Assembly: GCA_010093485.1 (NCBI GenBank)
Contig: MU001504.1
Coordinates: 875,769 to 939,768, forward strand
Length of the DNA stretch: 64,000 nt
Origin: Karstenula rhodostoma CBS 690.94
Taxonomy: Eukaryota; Ascomycota; Dothideomycetes; Pleosporales; Didymosphaeriaceae
Direction of reading: 5' to 3'
The translations under genes and the position numbers were made by a program. The notes beneath the pieces are model-generated. The model was not told the DNA's origin. It did no database searches and saw only the letters and a program-made list of their open reading frames with translations. This document shows, piece after piece, positions 46,464 through 57,522 of this stretch (the stretch's first letter is position 1; each line of letters opens with the position of its first letter).

Positions 46464-46967
46464 TGGTGAGCTGTGTCTAGCGGAAGAGTTGCATAGCTTG
46501 GGTTAGGAAAGGTCGTATGCAAAGCTTGTACCCCTCTGATGGACAGCATATATAGCAAGAAGAAGCAGTCAAAGCGATTGGTCTCGTCGCCCTCTACCGG
46601 TGTGGTTGAGCTGTATGGTGCTGCAAGGGAGATGTTCAGCCGGGGAGCCAGCCAACCGGAGTGCGTGCCCGGCGCGGACACCTCAGATGGCTTGCACGAG
46701 ACGCTAATCGCTCCTTGTTCAGGTCTGTTCAGACAGATGGTCTGGCCCGAAAGCGACATGGCGAGCGGCATCATGCCCTAGGCCACGGTGTGCACTGCGC
46801 TGTTGCGGGGAAGGAAGCAGGGCGGTGGTGTGCGCCCCTCCAGCTCGTATCGGCCCACCTGCGGTTGTGTGGCCTGAGGTCAAGCTCCGTCGGCCGCTCC
46901 AAAGTTCTCGAGCTTCGGCGTTTTCCCTCTCCCCCGACTGCACGCAGCTCTGCAGAAACCGAGCATC
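46464..46967. other. TPC1 3' region and TPA1 promoter
   Basis: About 500 bases between two plus-strand genes. Overlapping frames are out of phase with both genes and featureless. Confidence 0.5.
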
Positions 46968-49000
46968 ATGAAGCGCAAGAACACTGCGCCGCCCAATGGC
47001 AAGGCCAAGAAGCGTGCCATCTCCGACGACGAGGCGCACGGCAATTTCCGCAACGGCCTGTTCGACACCAACGTGCTTGCCGACTACACAAACTACTATG
47101 CCGCCTCGCAACCGTACGTTCCTTCCTCGTGCACCTGAGCTCCACCAACACGCCCCGCAGATACAAGCACGCCGTGATCCAGCGTCTCGTCGATGACAAG
47201 CTGCTCCGCAATGTGCGCAACGAAATCCGCGAGAACATCTCCTTCACGCCCAAAGAGACGGACATCTACAAGATCCACCAGTCTGGCGATCTTGCCAACC
47301 TCGACGGCCTCGACGATGCCGCCCTCAAGCGCCTGCCCTCGCTGCTGACGCTCCGCGACTCGCTCTACTCGTCTGCCTTCCGCACATATCTCTCCTCCAT
47401 CACGGGCTCTGGGCCACTGAGCGGAGTGAAGACAGACATGGCCGTGGTACGTCGCACAAGACTATTTTCCATTCGAGTGACCGTGTGCTGAGCTACGCAG
47501 AATGTATACACACCCGGGTGCCACCTCCTCTGCCACGACGACGTCATCGGCAGTCGCCGTGTGAGCTGGATCCTCTACCTGCTAGACCCCGACATACCGT
47601 GGAAGCCCGAGTGGGGTGGTGCGCTGCGACTGTACCCAACCAAGCATATGGAAACAGCCGACGGGGACAATGTCAAGGTGCCGCTGCCCGAATTCACAGA
47701 GGTAATCCCACCAGCCTGGAACCAGCTCTCCTTCTTCACCGTGCAGCCGGGCGAGAGCTTCCACGATGTCGAAGAGGTGTACAAGCGGGCCGCGGGCGAG
47801 ATGGAAGAGGACGACGGTGGTCGTATCCGCATGGCCATCAGCGGGTGGTTCCACATTCCTCAAGAAGGCGAGACGGGGTACGAAGAGGGCATGGAAGAGA
47901 AGCTTGCTGAGAAGAGCTCCCTAGCCCAGTTGCAGGGCGGAAAGGCCGACGTTTTCGACGAGCCGCAGTCAAATTGGGTCGAAAACCCACATTGGGAGGC
48001 CCAAGCCAAGGCACAAGACGACCAGATGACAGCCGACGAGATAGATTTCTTGCTCAAGTACATGAACCCGAACTACCTCGTCCCGGACACTGTCGAAGAC
48101 ATCACACGTCTGTTCTCAGATGAATCATCTGTGCGCCTAGCAGAGTTCCTATCGCCCAAGTTCTGCGCGCGCCTCCGCGAATACCTAGAATCGAAGGACT
48201 ACGAGACCAACCCCAGCCTACCATCAAACCCATTCTTCACAGAGCAGTCAGAAGTCGGCGTTGCCCGACCTCCCCACAAACACCGCTTCCTATACCGCAA
48301 AGCCGTCCAGCCCATTCAAACCAGCTACCCCGAAAACGCCACCCTGACGCCCTACGACGACCTCGTCGATGTGCTCTTCCCCCACCCCGCCTTCACAAAG
48401 TGGCTCTCGCTCATCACAGGTATCACCCTCACCAAGAGCAACATCCTCGCCCGCCGCTTCCGTCGCGGCCTGGACTACACGCTCGCGACCGCCTACGAGG
48501 AAGAAGACCCCCAGCTCGAAGTATGTTTGGGCATCACCCCGTCCCCAGGCTGGGGCGATGAGGAAGAAGAGAACGAGGACGAGGACGAGGAGGCACAGCC
48601 CAACGCCTCTTCCAGCAAGGCGAACGGCAAGGCCCCAGCTTCGAAGCCAGAGGAAGGACCTGGTGGCTACGAGATGTACATGGCAGGCGAAGACGATGAG
48701 GGTACCGACGCTGGCGCCCCAGAGCCGTCTACATCAACTGGCGCGGGCCAGCGCCGCAAAGCCAAGGCTGACCCTGCTGTTTACAAGAGCGCGGCTGATG
48801 AGGACGACGACGGAATCTTGTTTAGTCAGCCTGCTGCCTGGAACAATCTTGCTATCGTGCTGAGAGACAGAAGCGTGCTGCGGTTCACCAAGTACGTTAG
48901 CAAGGCTGCTCAGGGGGACCGTTGGGATATCTGTGGCGAGTACGGTGTCGAATTTGGAGAAGATGACGAAGATTCTGCGGTGGGTGATGTGGAGGAATAG
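46968..49000 (+). CDS. TPA1: TPA1/OFD1-type prolyl 3,4-dihydroxylase (2-oxoglutarate/Fe(II))
   Basis: Three exons, 46968-47113, 47161-47446 and 47501-49000, give 643 aa. A basic N-terminus (MKRKNTAPPNGKAKKRAISD) may be a nuclear signal. The catalytic domain has VYTPGCHLLCHDDVIGSRRV, giving the HxD ligands His156 and Asp158, then GESFHDVEEVY (distal His232) and RIRMAISGWFH (Arg254, 2-oxoglutarate). The second, non-catalytic TPA1 half begins around residue 310 (FLLKYMNPNYLVPDTVEDIT), is interrupted by an acidic tract (EEENEDEDEEA), and ends ICGEYGVEFGEDDEDSA. Known roles of the family: hydroxylation of ribosomal protein uS12 in translation termination (Tpa1) and oxygen control of Sre1 stability in fission yeast (Ofd1). 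No lesion seen. Confidence 0.9.
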
Positions 49001-49079
49001 CGTTTTTTTTTTTTCGTCGGCTGGTTCATATAGATCACGACATGATGTGGTATGAATGCATTTTGGTGTCTTTGCATAC

Positions 49080-49705
49080 TCAATCCTCCTCAACCCCTTT
49101 CTCCCCCTCCCTCCGCCTAAACTCCGCAATACTTCCACACGTTCTGAACTCGACGACCTCCTCCCCGAAACTCAATATCCACCTCAAGAATCTCTCTACC
49201 ATACCAATCACGTGCGCCATCCCGCTCGTATCGGGATGAATGACCATACTATACCCCACCATATCTTTCCTCCCGCGCTCAACCTCTTTGACCAGCCACT
49301 CAAACCCGTCCATCCACATGCGCTCCACGACCCGCACGTCGACGTACCCCGCGGAGTTGGGCACGTTGGAGAAGAACTGCAGCGGTATCATGTCCTCCAT
49401 GTACCCATTGCAAGGTATCTCCACAAGGGAGCTTTTCGGCAGCTCCAAGAACGAAGGCGTAGGATGCATCCAATCACTCGCTTTCTTCTCCGGCCTGAAG
49501 TCTATAGGAGCAATAGGCGGCGGGCCCCGGGGCAGAAAATACGGCGCGCTATCGTGGTGCGCGAGGGACGAAGTCCCAGCTAAACCCGTGCTCCTGCAGC
49601 AGCGAAACGGTGCGTTCCTCCAGCTGGTACAGCGGCGCGCGGTAGCCGGGGATGCACCAGGTTACTTTTTGCGGCGATGGAGAGGTCGGCGAAGAGGCGG
49701 AGGTT
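49080..49705 (-). pseudogene. polysaccharide deacetylase relic, 5'-truncated with two frameshifts
   Basis: On the minus strand three consecutive frames read as one fungal polysaccharide-deacetylase protein: LRLFADLSIAA (from 49705), then WCIPGYRAPLYQLEERTVSL with LLQEHGFSWD, then SSLAHHDSAPYFLPRG, DFRPEKKASDWMHPTPSF, VEIPCNGYMEDMIPLQFF and HPDTSGMAHVIGMVERFL. The frame changes at the five-base A run 49666-49670 (one base too many) and again at 49571-49572 (one extra base). The N-terminal catalytic part, about 100 residues with the NodB Asp and HxxxH metal site, is absent upstream. The reading ends at 49080, 79 bases from the TPA1 stop. Family members deacetylate N-acetylated polysaccharides; this copy should be inactive. 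Assembly errors could explain the indels but not the missing N-terminus. Confidence 0.65.
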
Positions 49706-50605
49706 TGGACGTGGTCGTGGGGAATGCTTGGGAGATGTGGATCACCGGGTTGATGAGAGGTGGTCAGTATCTAGTGGGTGTACTTTAGGCCGTTGTCTTG
49801 ATACTAGACACTATCCAGAGGTTGTAAGGCCTCGAAACATTTCATGTATTTGAGGCAACGTTCGTGGAAATGATGTAGTTTGACGAGGGCTTAATGTTGC
49901 GTTGTACCTTAGGGAAAAAGCGAAGCCCAAGATCTGGAGCACGTATGCAAGGAGCTAGAATGAGGCTCAAAAAGGCAAGAAAATGCTCCCAGTATCTGCC
50001 TCTCCGTGGGGGTTGAAACTGAATGACGCTGTTCCTCCTCTAGCGGTTTCTGCAAGTAGCTTAGCGCGCTTGAGGTCGCGGACGTTACCTTCGACATCTC
50101 TCAAACTCTACAGATCCACGTCCTGCACACCAAGTGGAGACCATAGCATCTCGCGATATATCACGTTCATTCGCGGATACGCGGTCCGCTGACATCTTCT
50201 TTCCTCGTCGTAATGAGCGACGTCCTGCAATTAGCCTACATATCCGGCATCCCTGTAGCCACGTTTTCAGATCCAAAACTTCATCGTCACGGGCTCATGT
50301 TTAACGACTTCTGAATTGCCATCAATGCTGGAACATCCGTGTCACGTCCCCTTGCAGATCTACAATATATACGAATCTCAGCTCTGCCGAGCCACACCAC
50401 ACGCTGCCCTTGTGTGCGAGGATAAAGTCTAGTATATACTAGCGGTCCAAAGTATCGGTTAATACAGTATATCATCTCAATTAGTATGGAATTGACCCCG
50501 CAGATCCGCTGCCTGGCGGTAGCAGCCACATAAAGATAGCACAGTCTCCCTGCACAGGTCGACGACGGAGCCACTGGCGATAGTCCAGCGACCAATAACT
50601 TCACC
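49706..50605. other. intergenic region, no supported gene
   Basis: About 900 bases between the deacetylase relic and the lactonase-like gene. The missing 5' part of the relic is not here in recognisable form. Nothing else is supported. Confidence 0.5.
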
Positions 50606-51858
50606 ATGTATCGAGCATCTTTGTCCCTGTTGGCGGCTCTGGGCTTTGTGCCATCTTCGATTTCGGCGCCCACCGCTTCTTCAGCAACACTGCTTGCTGC
50701 CCACTACACTGGGAAGCTGTATACCCTGACTTTCACTTCTACTGGAAGTACTGGATCCCTCGCGGTTAGCTCGCCAGTAACAGGATGTGGTTCCACACCG
50801 GCATGGCTTGAGTTGTACCCCGCTGATAAGACTCTCTACTGCTTCGATGAATCCTGGACGGGAAGTGGCAGCAACGCGGCGTACTCTGTCGGCAGTGACG
50901 GGAAGCTCACGCTCAAATCGTCATTCAAATCAACCGGGAACTCTGTACACGGGCTGCTGTATGGAGGGTCGGACGGAAAGGGCTTTGCTGCCACTGTAGA
51001 ATAGTAAGCTACTCCGTACTGATATCTTAGTGAGAGTTAACGTATTTCAGTTCACCTTCTACACTTACGACCTACAAGCTGCCCTTCTCTAGCAACACCA
51101 AAGCTTTGACAACGGAGAAATTTACCATGTCGCAGAAGGGCCCCAACTCCCGCCAAGACGTTCCTCATCCCCACGAAGCGTTGCTCGACCCAACCGGGAA
51201 GTTCATGCTTGTGCCAGACTTAGGCGCCGATCTTATTCGCATCTTCAGCATCGATGCCAACAGCGGCAAGCTCACCTCGTGCGGATCAGGCAAGGCCGAC
51301 CCTGGCGATGGACCTCGACACGGCCAGTTCTTCTGGACAAACAAGGACTCGGCACAACCCCAGATACTCTACACCCTTAACGAACTGGGCAACTCCGTCT
51401 CTTCGTGGACTATCACGTACCCCAGCACTGCTGGTGGATGCCTCTCGCTCACCAAGCTGCAGACCCTCTCGACCTACGCGCCAGGCACCAAGGGAGGACC
51501 AACGACCAAGGCAGCCGAGATCCGCACATTCGGAAACTTTCTGTATGCGGCGAACCGCGCGGACCAGACGTTTGGAAGCCAAAAAGACTCCATCGCGACG
51601 TACACGATTGATCCTGCGACTGGGAGGATCACCTGGCTGGAGGCGGCGAACTCGTACTCTTACTACCCCCGAACGTTCCAAATCAACAAGACAGGTACGC
51701 TTGTAGCAGTAGGCGGGCAGACGAGTTCAAACGTTGCCATCATCAACCGAGACCCTACCACGGGCAAGTTGGGAAGCTTGGTTACGAGTGTCGTGGTCGC
51801 GACACCGGGACGTGCTGGCGAGGAAGATGGTCTCGCTGCTGTGGTTTGGAACGAGTAG
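50606..51858 (+). CDS. secreted lactonase-like seven-bladed beta-propeller protein
   Basis: Two exons, 50606-51003 and 51051-51858, with a 47-nt intron, give 401 aa. A signal peptide is evident (MYRASLSLLAALGFVPSSIS, cleavage near SISA-PT), so the protein is probably secreted. The body belongs to the lactonase / carboxy-cis,cis-muconate-cyclase-like propeller family: SRQDVPHPHEALLDPTGKFM, VPDLGADLIRIFSID, DGPRHGQFFW, LYTLNELGNSVSSW, YAANRADQTFGSQKDSIATY, FQINKTGTLVAVGGQTSSNV and GEEDGLAAVVWNE. The blocks HPHE, DLGADLI and GPRH are the family's active-site-side loops. Members include 6-phosphogluconolactonase-like and muconate-cyclising enzymes; the substrate here is unknown. No lesion seen. 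Confidence 0.87.
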
Positions 51859-52167
51859 GCAACACAACACAGAGCAATTTCAAACACGCGCAGACAAGGC
51901 GTTCTCCTGGATTGTTTGTGTAGAAACTGAATCGTGCTCCCGTATCTGGGGTGACCCGCACCCAGGCCTCCGGAAACGTATTCCCGTGCCCGCGCAGCCC
52001 TTGGCGGCACAAACAACCTTTTTATGAACATGTAGGGAGCATGGAGCGCTCGCACGAGTATCCACCCGAAAGCATCTATTTTAACCCGGGCCGCTGCGCC
52101 GCATTTCGGCACCCCAAGACGCGGTGGGTACTGCTCCAATTTGGTACCTCTTTCGCGACATGAGCTA
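51859..52167. other. 3' region of the lactonase-like gene
   Basis: About 310 bases to the left end of the MITE. No gene supported. Confidence 0.5.
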
Positions 52168-52376
52168 CTGTGGTTGCAGCCCTATCTTTGTGCAGTGGGT
52201 CTTCCGGGGTAAGTATTATATACAGTATTTAGTATTAGTACCTTTCTATAATAAGTAGGTACTATTCTATAATAAGAAGATACTATTCTATAAGAAGAGT
52301 TAAATACGCTACTATAGGGGCTTAGATCCTCCGAAGAAAATAGACCCACTGCACAAAGATAGGGCTGCAACCACAG
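52168..52376. mobile_element. 209-bp MITE with 35-bp perfect terminal inverted repeats and TA target duplication
   Basis: Bases 52168-52202 are the exact reverse complement of 52342-52376 (outer end CTGTGGTTGCAGCCC). Both ends are flanked by TA (52166-52167 and 52377-52378), the target duplication of Tc1/mariner-type elements, a superfamily that includes fungal Fot1/pogo-like transposons. The interior is AT-rich, has no coding capacity, and contains about three copies of a TACTATTCTATAA-type motif between 52240 and 52310. It is therefore a non-autonomous element that needs a transposase in trans. The perfect repeats suggest recent activity or selection for the ends. Confidence 0.85.
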
Positions 52377-52378
52377 TA

Positions 52379-52819
52379 TGCAGGGATGGTTGGACACCCT
52401 AACTTTTCGCGCGACAACGAATCCAAACCACTTTTTCGTCAATGCAACCACATGCTCCGGGTCAGCATTCTGCCACTGCGTACGTGATCTGGATACCTAC
52501 AATCTTGTGAAGCTTCATCCAAGAGAGGTGAGATCGTGGCATCACTGTGCCCAAGACGACGATGCTTTTGTACCGCCTGGAACGTCAACCCAATCCTGCG
52601 CAGCGAAGCGGTCGCGGGCCACGCCCGAGTCGCGACCCACATCAGACCAGCCTCAACGGCGATCATCTAGAGCACAACCGTAAGTCCTACGCCTCAGCTC
52701 GCAAGGGTACGCAGGCGAGTCAAAGCCGCTTCTTAAAATGAGGGACAACCGTCTTATATCTGCGCGTCGCGCGAAATTTCCCACCGAGGAGCACGCTTGC
52801 TTTCCTCTGCTGCTTCATC
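52379..52819. other. promoter region of the ABC-G transporter
   Basis: About 440 bases between the MITE and the transporter ATG. A featureless frame reads through part of it. The MITE lies about 440 bases upstream of the ATG and might influence expression. Confidence 0.45.
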
Positions 52820-55669
52820 ATGGACCCCCGCCAGGACGACCCCAAGGATAAGAAGCCGTCGCAATCGGCACCTACCTCTAGCTCGGCCGAAGCGACTGAG
52901 GTACCAACAGAGATTCCCGCCGAGGGAATGCTCATGCCCAATGGCAAATACTACTCCAACTTCTCCACATTGGAGTCGGCGGGCTCGTATGCCACGCTAA
53001 ACAGCTCGACGACAGGGTGTTACGCCGAAAACGGCTCCATGCCTATCCTCCTCGCGACGAAAGATGAATGTAACCTGGGCTTCTTCTGCCCCAACAGCAC
53101 CGACAACGCGCCCCCGCAGTAAGCACTTGAAAGTAAAACACACAAGTGCAATCTGACGAGAACCAGATACTGCCCGCCGTCCTACCAATGCCAGGCCCAG
53201 AGAATGATGGGAAGGAACTGCCTGCCACAAGGTCTCCTCGAACCTGTCGTCTGCGAAGGGGGATATTACTGTCCCAAAGGCGGCAAGGAGCAAATCGAGT
53301 GTCCGAAAGGTATGCGACGAACGCGTCCCATCCCATCAGGGTCATGCTAAACTCCATGCACAGGCAGCTTTTGCCCAACTGGGAGCTTCGAGCCGTGGCC
53401 ATGTGCATACGGCGCGATATGTCCCGCGAAATCGCAGCGTCAGATTGTCACGATGCCGTTCGGCTTCATGATCGCCTTCGACATCGTGCTCGGGATAATC
53501 GTCGGTCTGGGCTTCTTCATCTCCGCGTGGAGAAAGGGACGGAAGAAGAATTACGCGGCGCTGCCGAATCCGGAAAAAGACATGGATGACGACGACATCG
53601 AGCTGATTGCCAAGGGAAGCAAGGATGCTGCTGAGGACCACGATGACTTGAGCGCAAACCCGGACTTCCAGGTCTTCATGCGGTACATCTCGCGGCTTAT
53701 CAAAACGAAGGATGTCGGTCTTTCGTTCGACTTCGAGGGCTTGGAGTTCGAGCCTCAGCCTGGGAAGAAGATCTTGAAGGGCGTCAGTGGGTACATCCAG
53801 AGCGGCTCGATGTGGGCTGTGATGGGTGGTTCCGGTGCGGGAAAGTCTACGTTCTTCAACGTGCTCATGGGAAAGACTCGCCACACGGGAGGACTCATCA
53901 AGGTCAACGGTCACCCGAAGGATATGGCCAAGTACAAGAAGTTGATTGGCTTTGTTCCTCAGGATGATATCGTTCTGCCAGAACTTACGGTCCGCGAGAA
54001 CATCCTTCACTCCGCACGCTGCAGGCTGCCGATGACTTGGAAGGACAGAGATATCCAGGCCTATGTTGATGCGCTCATCTCCTGCATCGGCCTCAGCCAC
54101 GTCCAGCATTCGCTTGTCGGTGATGCCAACAAGCCCGTGGTTTCGGGTGGACAGCGCAAGCGTGTCAGTATTGGAATGGAACTGGCCGCAGCTCCTAGGT
54201 GTATCTTCCTCGACGAGCCGACATCCGGTCTCGACGCAACGTCTGCGTCGTCGATCATGAGGCTGCTCAAGGCAATCACCAAGCTCGGCGTCACCACCAT
54301 CACCATCATCCACCAACCTCGCGAACAGATTTTCAACGGTTTCGACAACATCCTGCTTCTCGGTCTTGGTAGCGAAATCTACGCTGGTCCTACTCTCGAG
54401 GCGCCTGTATACTTCAACTCTCTCGGCTTCACGTTCCCTCAGCGTGCAAACCCTGCTGATATCATCATGGACATCATCAACGGCGAAGGATTTGAATACC
54501 GTCAGGACCACGCAACATCCGAGACCCCCGTCGCTCGACTGATCGAAAACTGGCGAACCCGTCACCAGCGCGAAGGTCCCGCGCACCACGCTCCGCAACA
54601 GCAACAGCAACCGCAGCACCTGCTCCCCGAAGACGGGTACAACACGCCCGCCTACGACCCGCCCGAGCAACCCTACCACGACGCCCTAGCAGACCCGAAA
54701 CGCCCCCATCCCGTCTCGATGATCTCGACCGCAGACCAAGAAGCCGAACTGAAGCGTACAATGAAAAAGCGCGGCGCATCCTGGTACGCACAAGCCTACT
54801 ACTGCTGCAAGCGCAGCATCACGCAGCAAGTCCGCCTCAAGAACAGTTTCTTCTTCGAGATCGGCACGGGCGCCTTCGCCGGCGGCATCATCGGGCTGAG
54901 CGCCTTCACCGCGGAGGGCCAGCTCTTCAAGGGCATCTACCACGGCAGCTTCTCCATCATCTCTCACGCGGTGAACTACACGTCTGCGCCGCAGCTCGGC
55001 CTCCTGGGCGCCATGGCCATCGGACTCGCGGCCTCGGCACCCGCGGTCAAGGTCTTCGGCGAAGAGAAGCTCATCTTCAACCGCGAGGCGTCGTCGGGCC
55101 ACAGCATGAGCGCCTACTACGTGGGCAAGATGGTGTCGGTGTTCCCCCGCCTCTTCATCGCTGCCTTGCACTTCAGCGTCTTCATGGGCATCCTCGCCAC
55201 GCCCGTCATGAGCTGGATCGACATGTTCGTCGCGAACCTGCTGTACTTTTTCTGCGTGTACGGGCTCGCCTCGTGCATCGGCATGGTGGTCAAGCGCGAA
55301 GACGGCCCGCTGCTCGCTGTCATGGCCTCCCTCATCATCGGCATCCTGGGCGGCGTCGCTCCGCCGCTGAGCAAGGTCAAGCAGTGGAATATCGAGTTCC
55401 TGTGGCGCACGAGCCCCGGCGTGTGGTTCACCGAGTCGTACTTCAGCCAGTGCCTGGTGCCGCTGGACCATTTGTATATGCTGGATCTGGCCAAGGAGGC
55501 GACGGGGTTCAATCTGGGCAAGTTCGGCTTGGATATGGGGTAAGTTGTTGCCGCTTCTAGTTTTGATGAATCTTGGACTAACGGCTGCAGGGTTCTCGTG
55601 GCGCTTGGTACCGTGTACCGTGTCATTGCGTTTGTGTTGCTCGTAACCGTGCAGCGGAAGCGTGGATAG
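52820..55669 (+). CDS. ABC-G (White-family) half transporter with Cys-rich extracellular domain
   Basis: Four exons, 52820-53118, 53167-53309, 53364-55539 and 55591-55669, give 898 aa. After a short polar N-terminus comes a Cys-rich region (YCPPSYQCQAQRMMGRNC to PWPCAYGAICPAKS, about residues 90-175), then one membrane helix (FGFMIAFDIVLGIIVGLG). The nucleotide-binding domain has Walker A GGSGAGKST (302-310), Q-loop FVPQDDIV, signature VSGGQRKR, Walker B CIFLDEPTSGLD and H-loop IIHQPR. A linker with a Gln/His run precedes about six helices. The order Cys-rich, one helix, NBD, TMD matches yeast Adp1 and plant ABCG24/28-like proteins. Such half transporters work as dimers; the substrate is unknown. 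The last exon supplies only 26 codons (tail VTVQRKRG). Confidence 0.9.
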
Positions 55670-56540
55670 ACGTGCAGGGCGGGCTGGAGTCATACGCGTT
55701 GGATTGTGTGTTTAGCAGAGTTGTTGCCTGTACTTGTCGCGATATACCCCATGTGTTAGTAGAGCGAGAATGAGAATACGGCCGTCTGCGAGAAACATTG
55801 CACCTTCGATTCCCAATACGTTTGGAAAGAGCGTCAGAGCAGTCGTTGGCACGTTGACTCTGGCTGTCAAAGATATTTCCAGCGACGATGGCTGATGAAT
55901 TGCAGTGTTTGCCGGTATCGAGACACGGCACTACTCTGCACCCGTCCTTCTGTCCACACGTCGTCTTTACCTCTTTCCGAGTCATGCGGTGTTTCCTACG
56001 CTCACCCACAATCCGGAAGCGGTTTCTGCATCGATGCAGATGAGCCACACTCACACCTCAGCCCTCGTTTTTCCAACTCCACCGCTCCACCGCTCCACCG
56101 CTCCACCGCTCCACACCGCATACCAATCCTCCCTCGATCCCACTGCGAACGGCTCGTTCTTCACACCCCTCGCCTTGCTTTGACAAGACGCACCGGCCCG
56201 TTCCCCACTATTCCTGCATTTTGTACAGCGAACCGCGCATACGCGAGTCGGCTTCTCCCAAAGCAGCACCGCAACAGCGCAAGCCTAACGCACCACACCG
56301 CCTTTTTAATTGGGTGGCGGGGACGCCCACCGGCTGCCCACCAAAACGCATACTGCCCGCTGCTGTACCACCACCGTTCCTCTGCCACTGAACCCTGCAT
56401 TCGACACCTGCGGTGCAGTGGAGTGCCTTGTCCCTCGTTTGCAACTCTGTTTCCTATCGTTTCGTTCCGTTCCCTTGAGTAGAGTAGAGCAGTCGGCGCC
56501 GGTCGCACGCACGCACGCCCACGCCTGATAGCAACCCAGC
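55670..56540. other. intergenic region with an 8-base tandem repeat
   Basis: About 870 bases between two plus-strand genes. Four perfect CTCCACCG units plus a partial fifth lie at 56077-56114. Open frames across this C-rich part are low-complexity and not supported. Confidence 0.5.
56077..56114. repeat. CTCCACCG octanucleotide tandem repeat
   Basis: Four perfect units and a partial fifth, in non-coding sequence upstream of the two-helix protein gene. Confidence 0.8.
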
Positions 56541-57522
56541 ATGGGCCTTGTGCTGGTCGCGGTGCAGTTGCTCGCGGGGTGGATTGCGCTGCAGTGCACG
56601 CTGGAGCGGGTGGGGGAGCGGTTCGCGCGGGTGCGGCCGCTGGTCAAGGCCATGAAGGTCGTCGACGGCTTCGCACTGGTCGCGGGGACAACGTTGTGCG
56701 CGCTGCTTGTGCTGCTGCCGTCGTTTGTCTTCGTTGTGCTCGAGGTCTTCCGCTTTGTGCAGGTGCGCTGCCGTGGGGATGCCGATGCCGATGCCAATGA
56801 CTCGCCGGGTGAGGAGCGTGGGGGGGATCCGCGCAAGACCATCACCGCGCACATGGAGCGCGTCGTGGGCATTGTCGATGAGCTGGATGCCATGGGTGAG
56901 AGGATCAGGCAGGCCGCGCTGAGTCTGACTATGGGCGGCGAGGCCCAGGTCTTGGTAAGGACATGTCGGGTGCGTTCCGGAAGCTGGACTGACAATGACT
57001 AGGACGAGGAGAAGTATGAGGCGGTTACCGTTACCCCGGCCGAGACGAAGGCGGCCATGCTCTCCCAAACTTGCGGCAATGTCCTGCTCGCTGTCTGCCG
57101 GCACAGTGAGACCATGGAAAAACTCTACTCTGCAATGTCACCCGAAGAGGTCGATGTAAGTCATCACATGCCTGCGCTCAAGAACGAAGCCTAACCAAGA
57201 CCAGGATCTCATATACTGCGACTGCGACGAATTTGAGATGCGCGCCGAGAAAGTCATCTCCCTAATCCAGATCCTGAAAGAATGCATGGAGCGCCAAACA
57301 GACCTCGTCAAGACGGTGGATGATTTATAGTAAGACCACACTATACACGACGCGCGAACCAACACACTAATACTCTCCAGCCCAATGATCCCAACTCTGC
57401 CTGTCCGTGTCACCAATCCAACTTCCCACTCAGCTCTCAAGCCCATCGATAGCCCGATGGTAGGAGCAACGCGTGGTTATATCGAAGACGACATTGACGA
57501 CAGCGGGTTTATGGAAGGTTGA
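56541..57522 (+). CDS. uncharacterised protein with two N-terminal membrane helices
   Basis: Four exons, 56541-56954, 57003-57155, 57205-57329 and 57381-57522, with introns of 48, 49 and 51 nt, give 277 aa. Two hydrophobic stretches lie near the N-terminus (GLVLVAVQLLAGWIALQ and GTTLCALLVLLPSFVFVVL). The rest is hydrophilic and helical: EERGGDPRKTITAHMERVVG, CRHSETMEKLYSAMSPEEVD, FEMRAEKVISLIQILKECME, and an acidic tail ending YIEDDIDDSGFMEG. All three splice joins keep the frame with standard GTAAG-type donors, so the gene is credible. I do not recognise the family. A single-pass or hairpin membrane protein with a cytosolic helical domain is the simplest reading. Confidence 0.75.

Noticed and set aside
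49240..49788. Plus-strand 182-codon frame
   Set aside because: Antisense to the deacetylase relic; the minus-strand reading matches a known family and this one does not.
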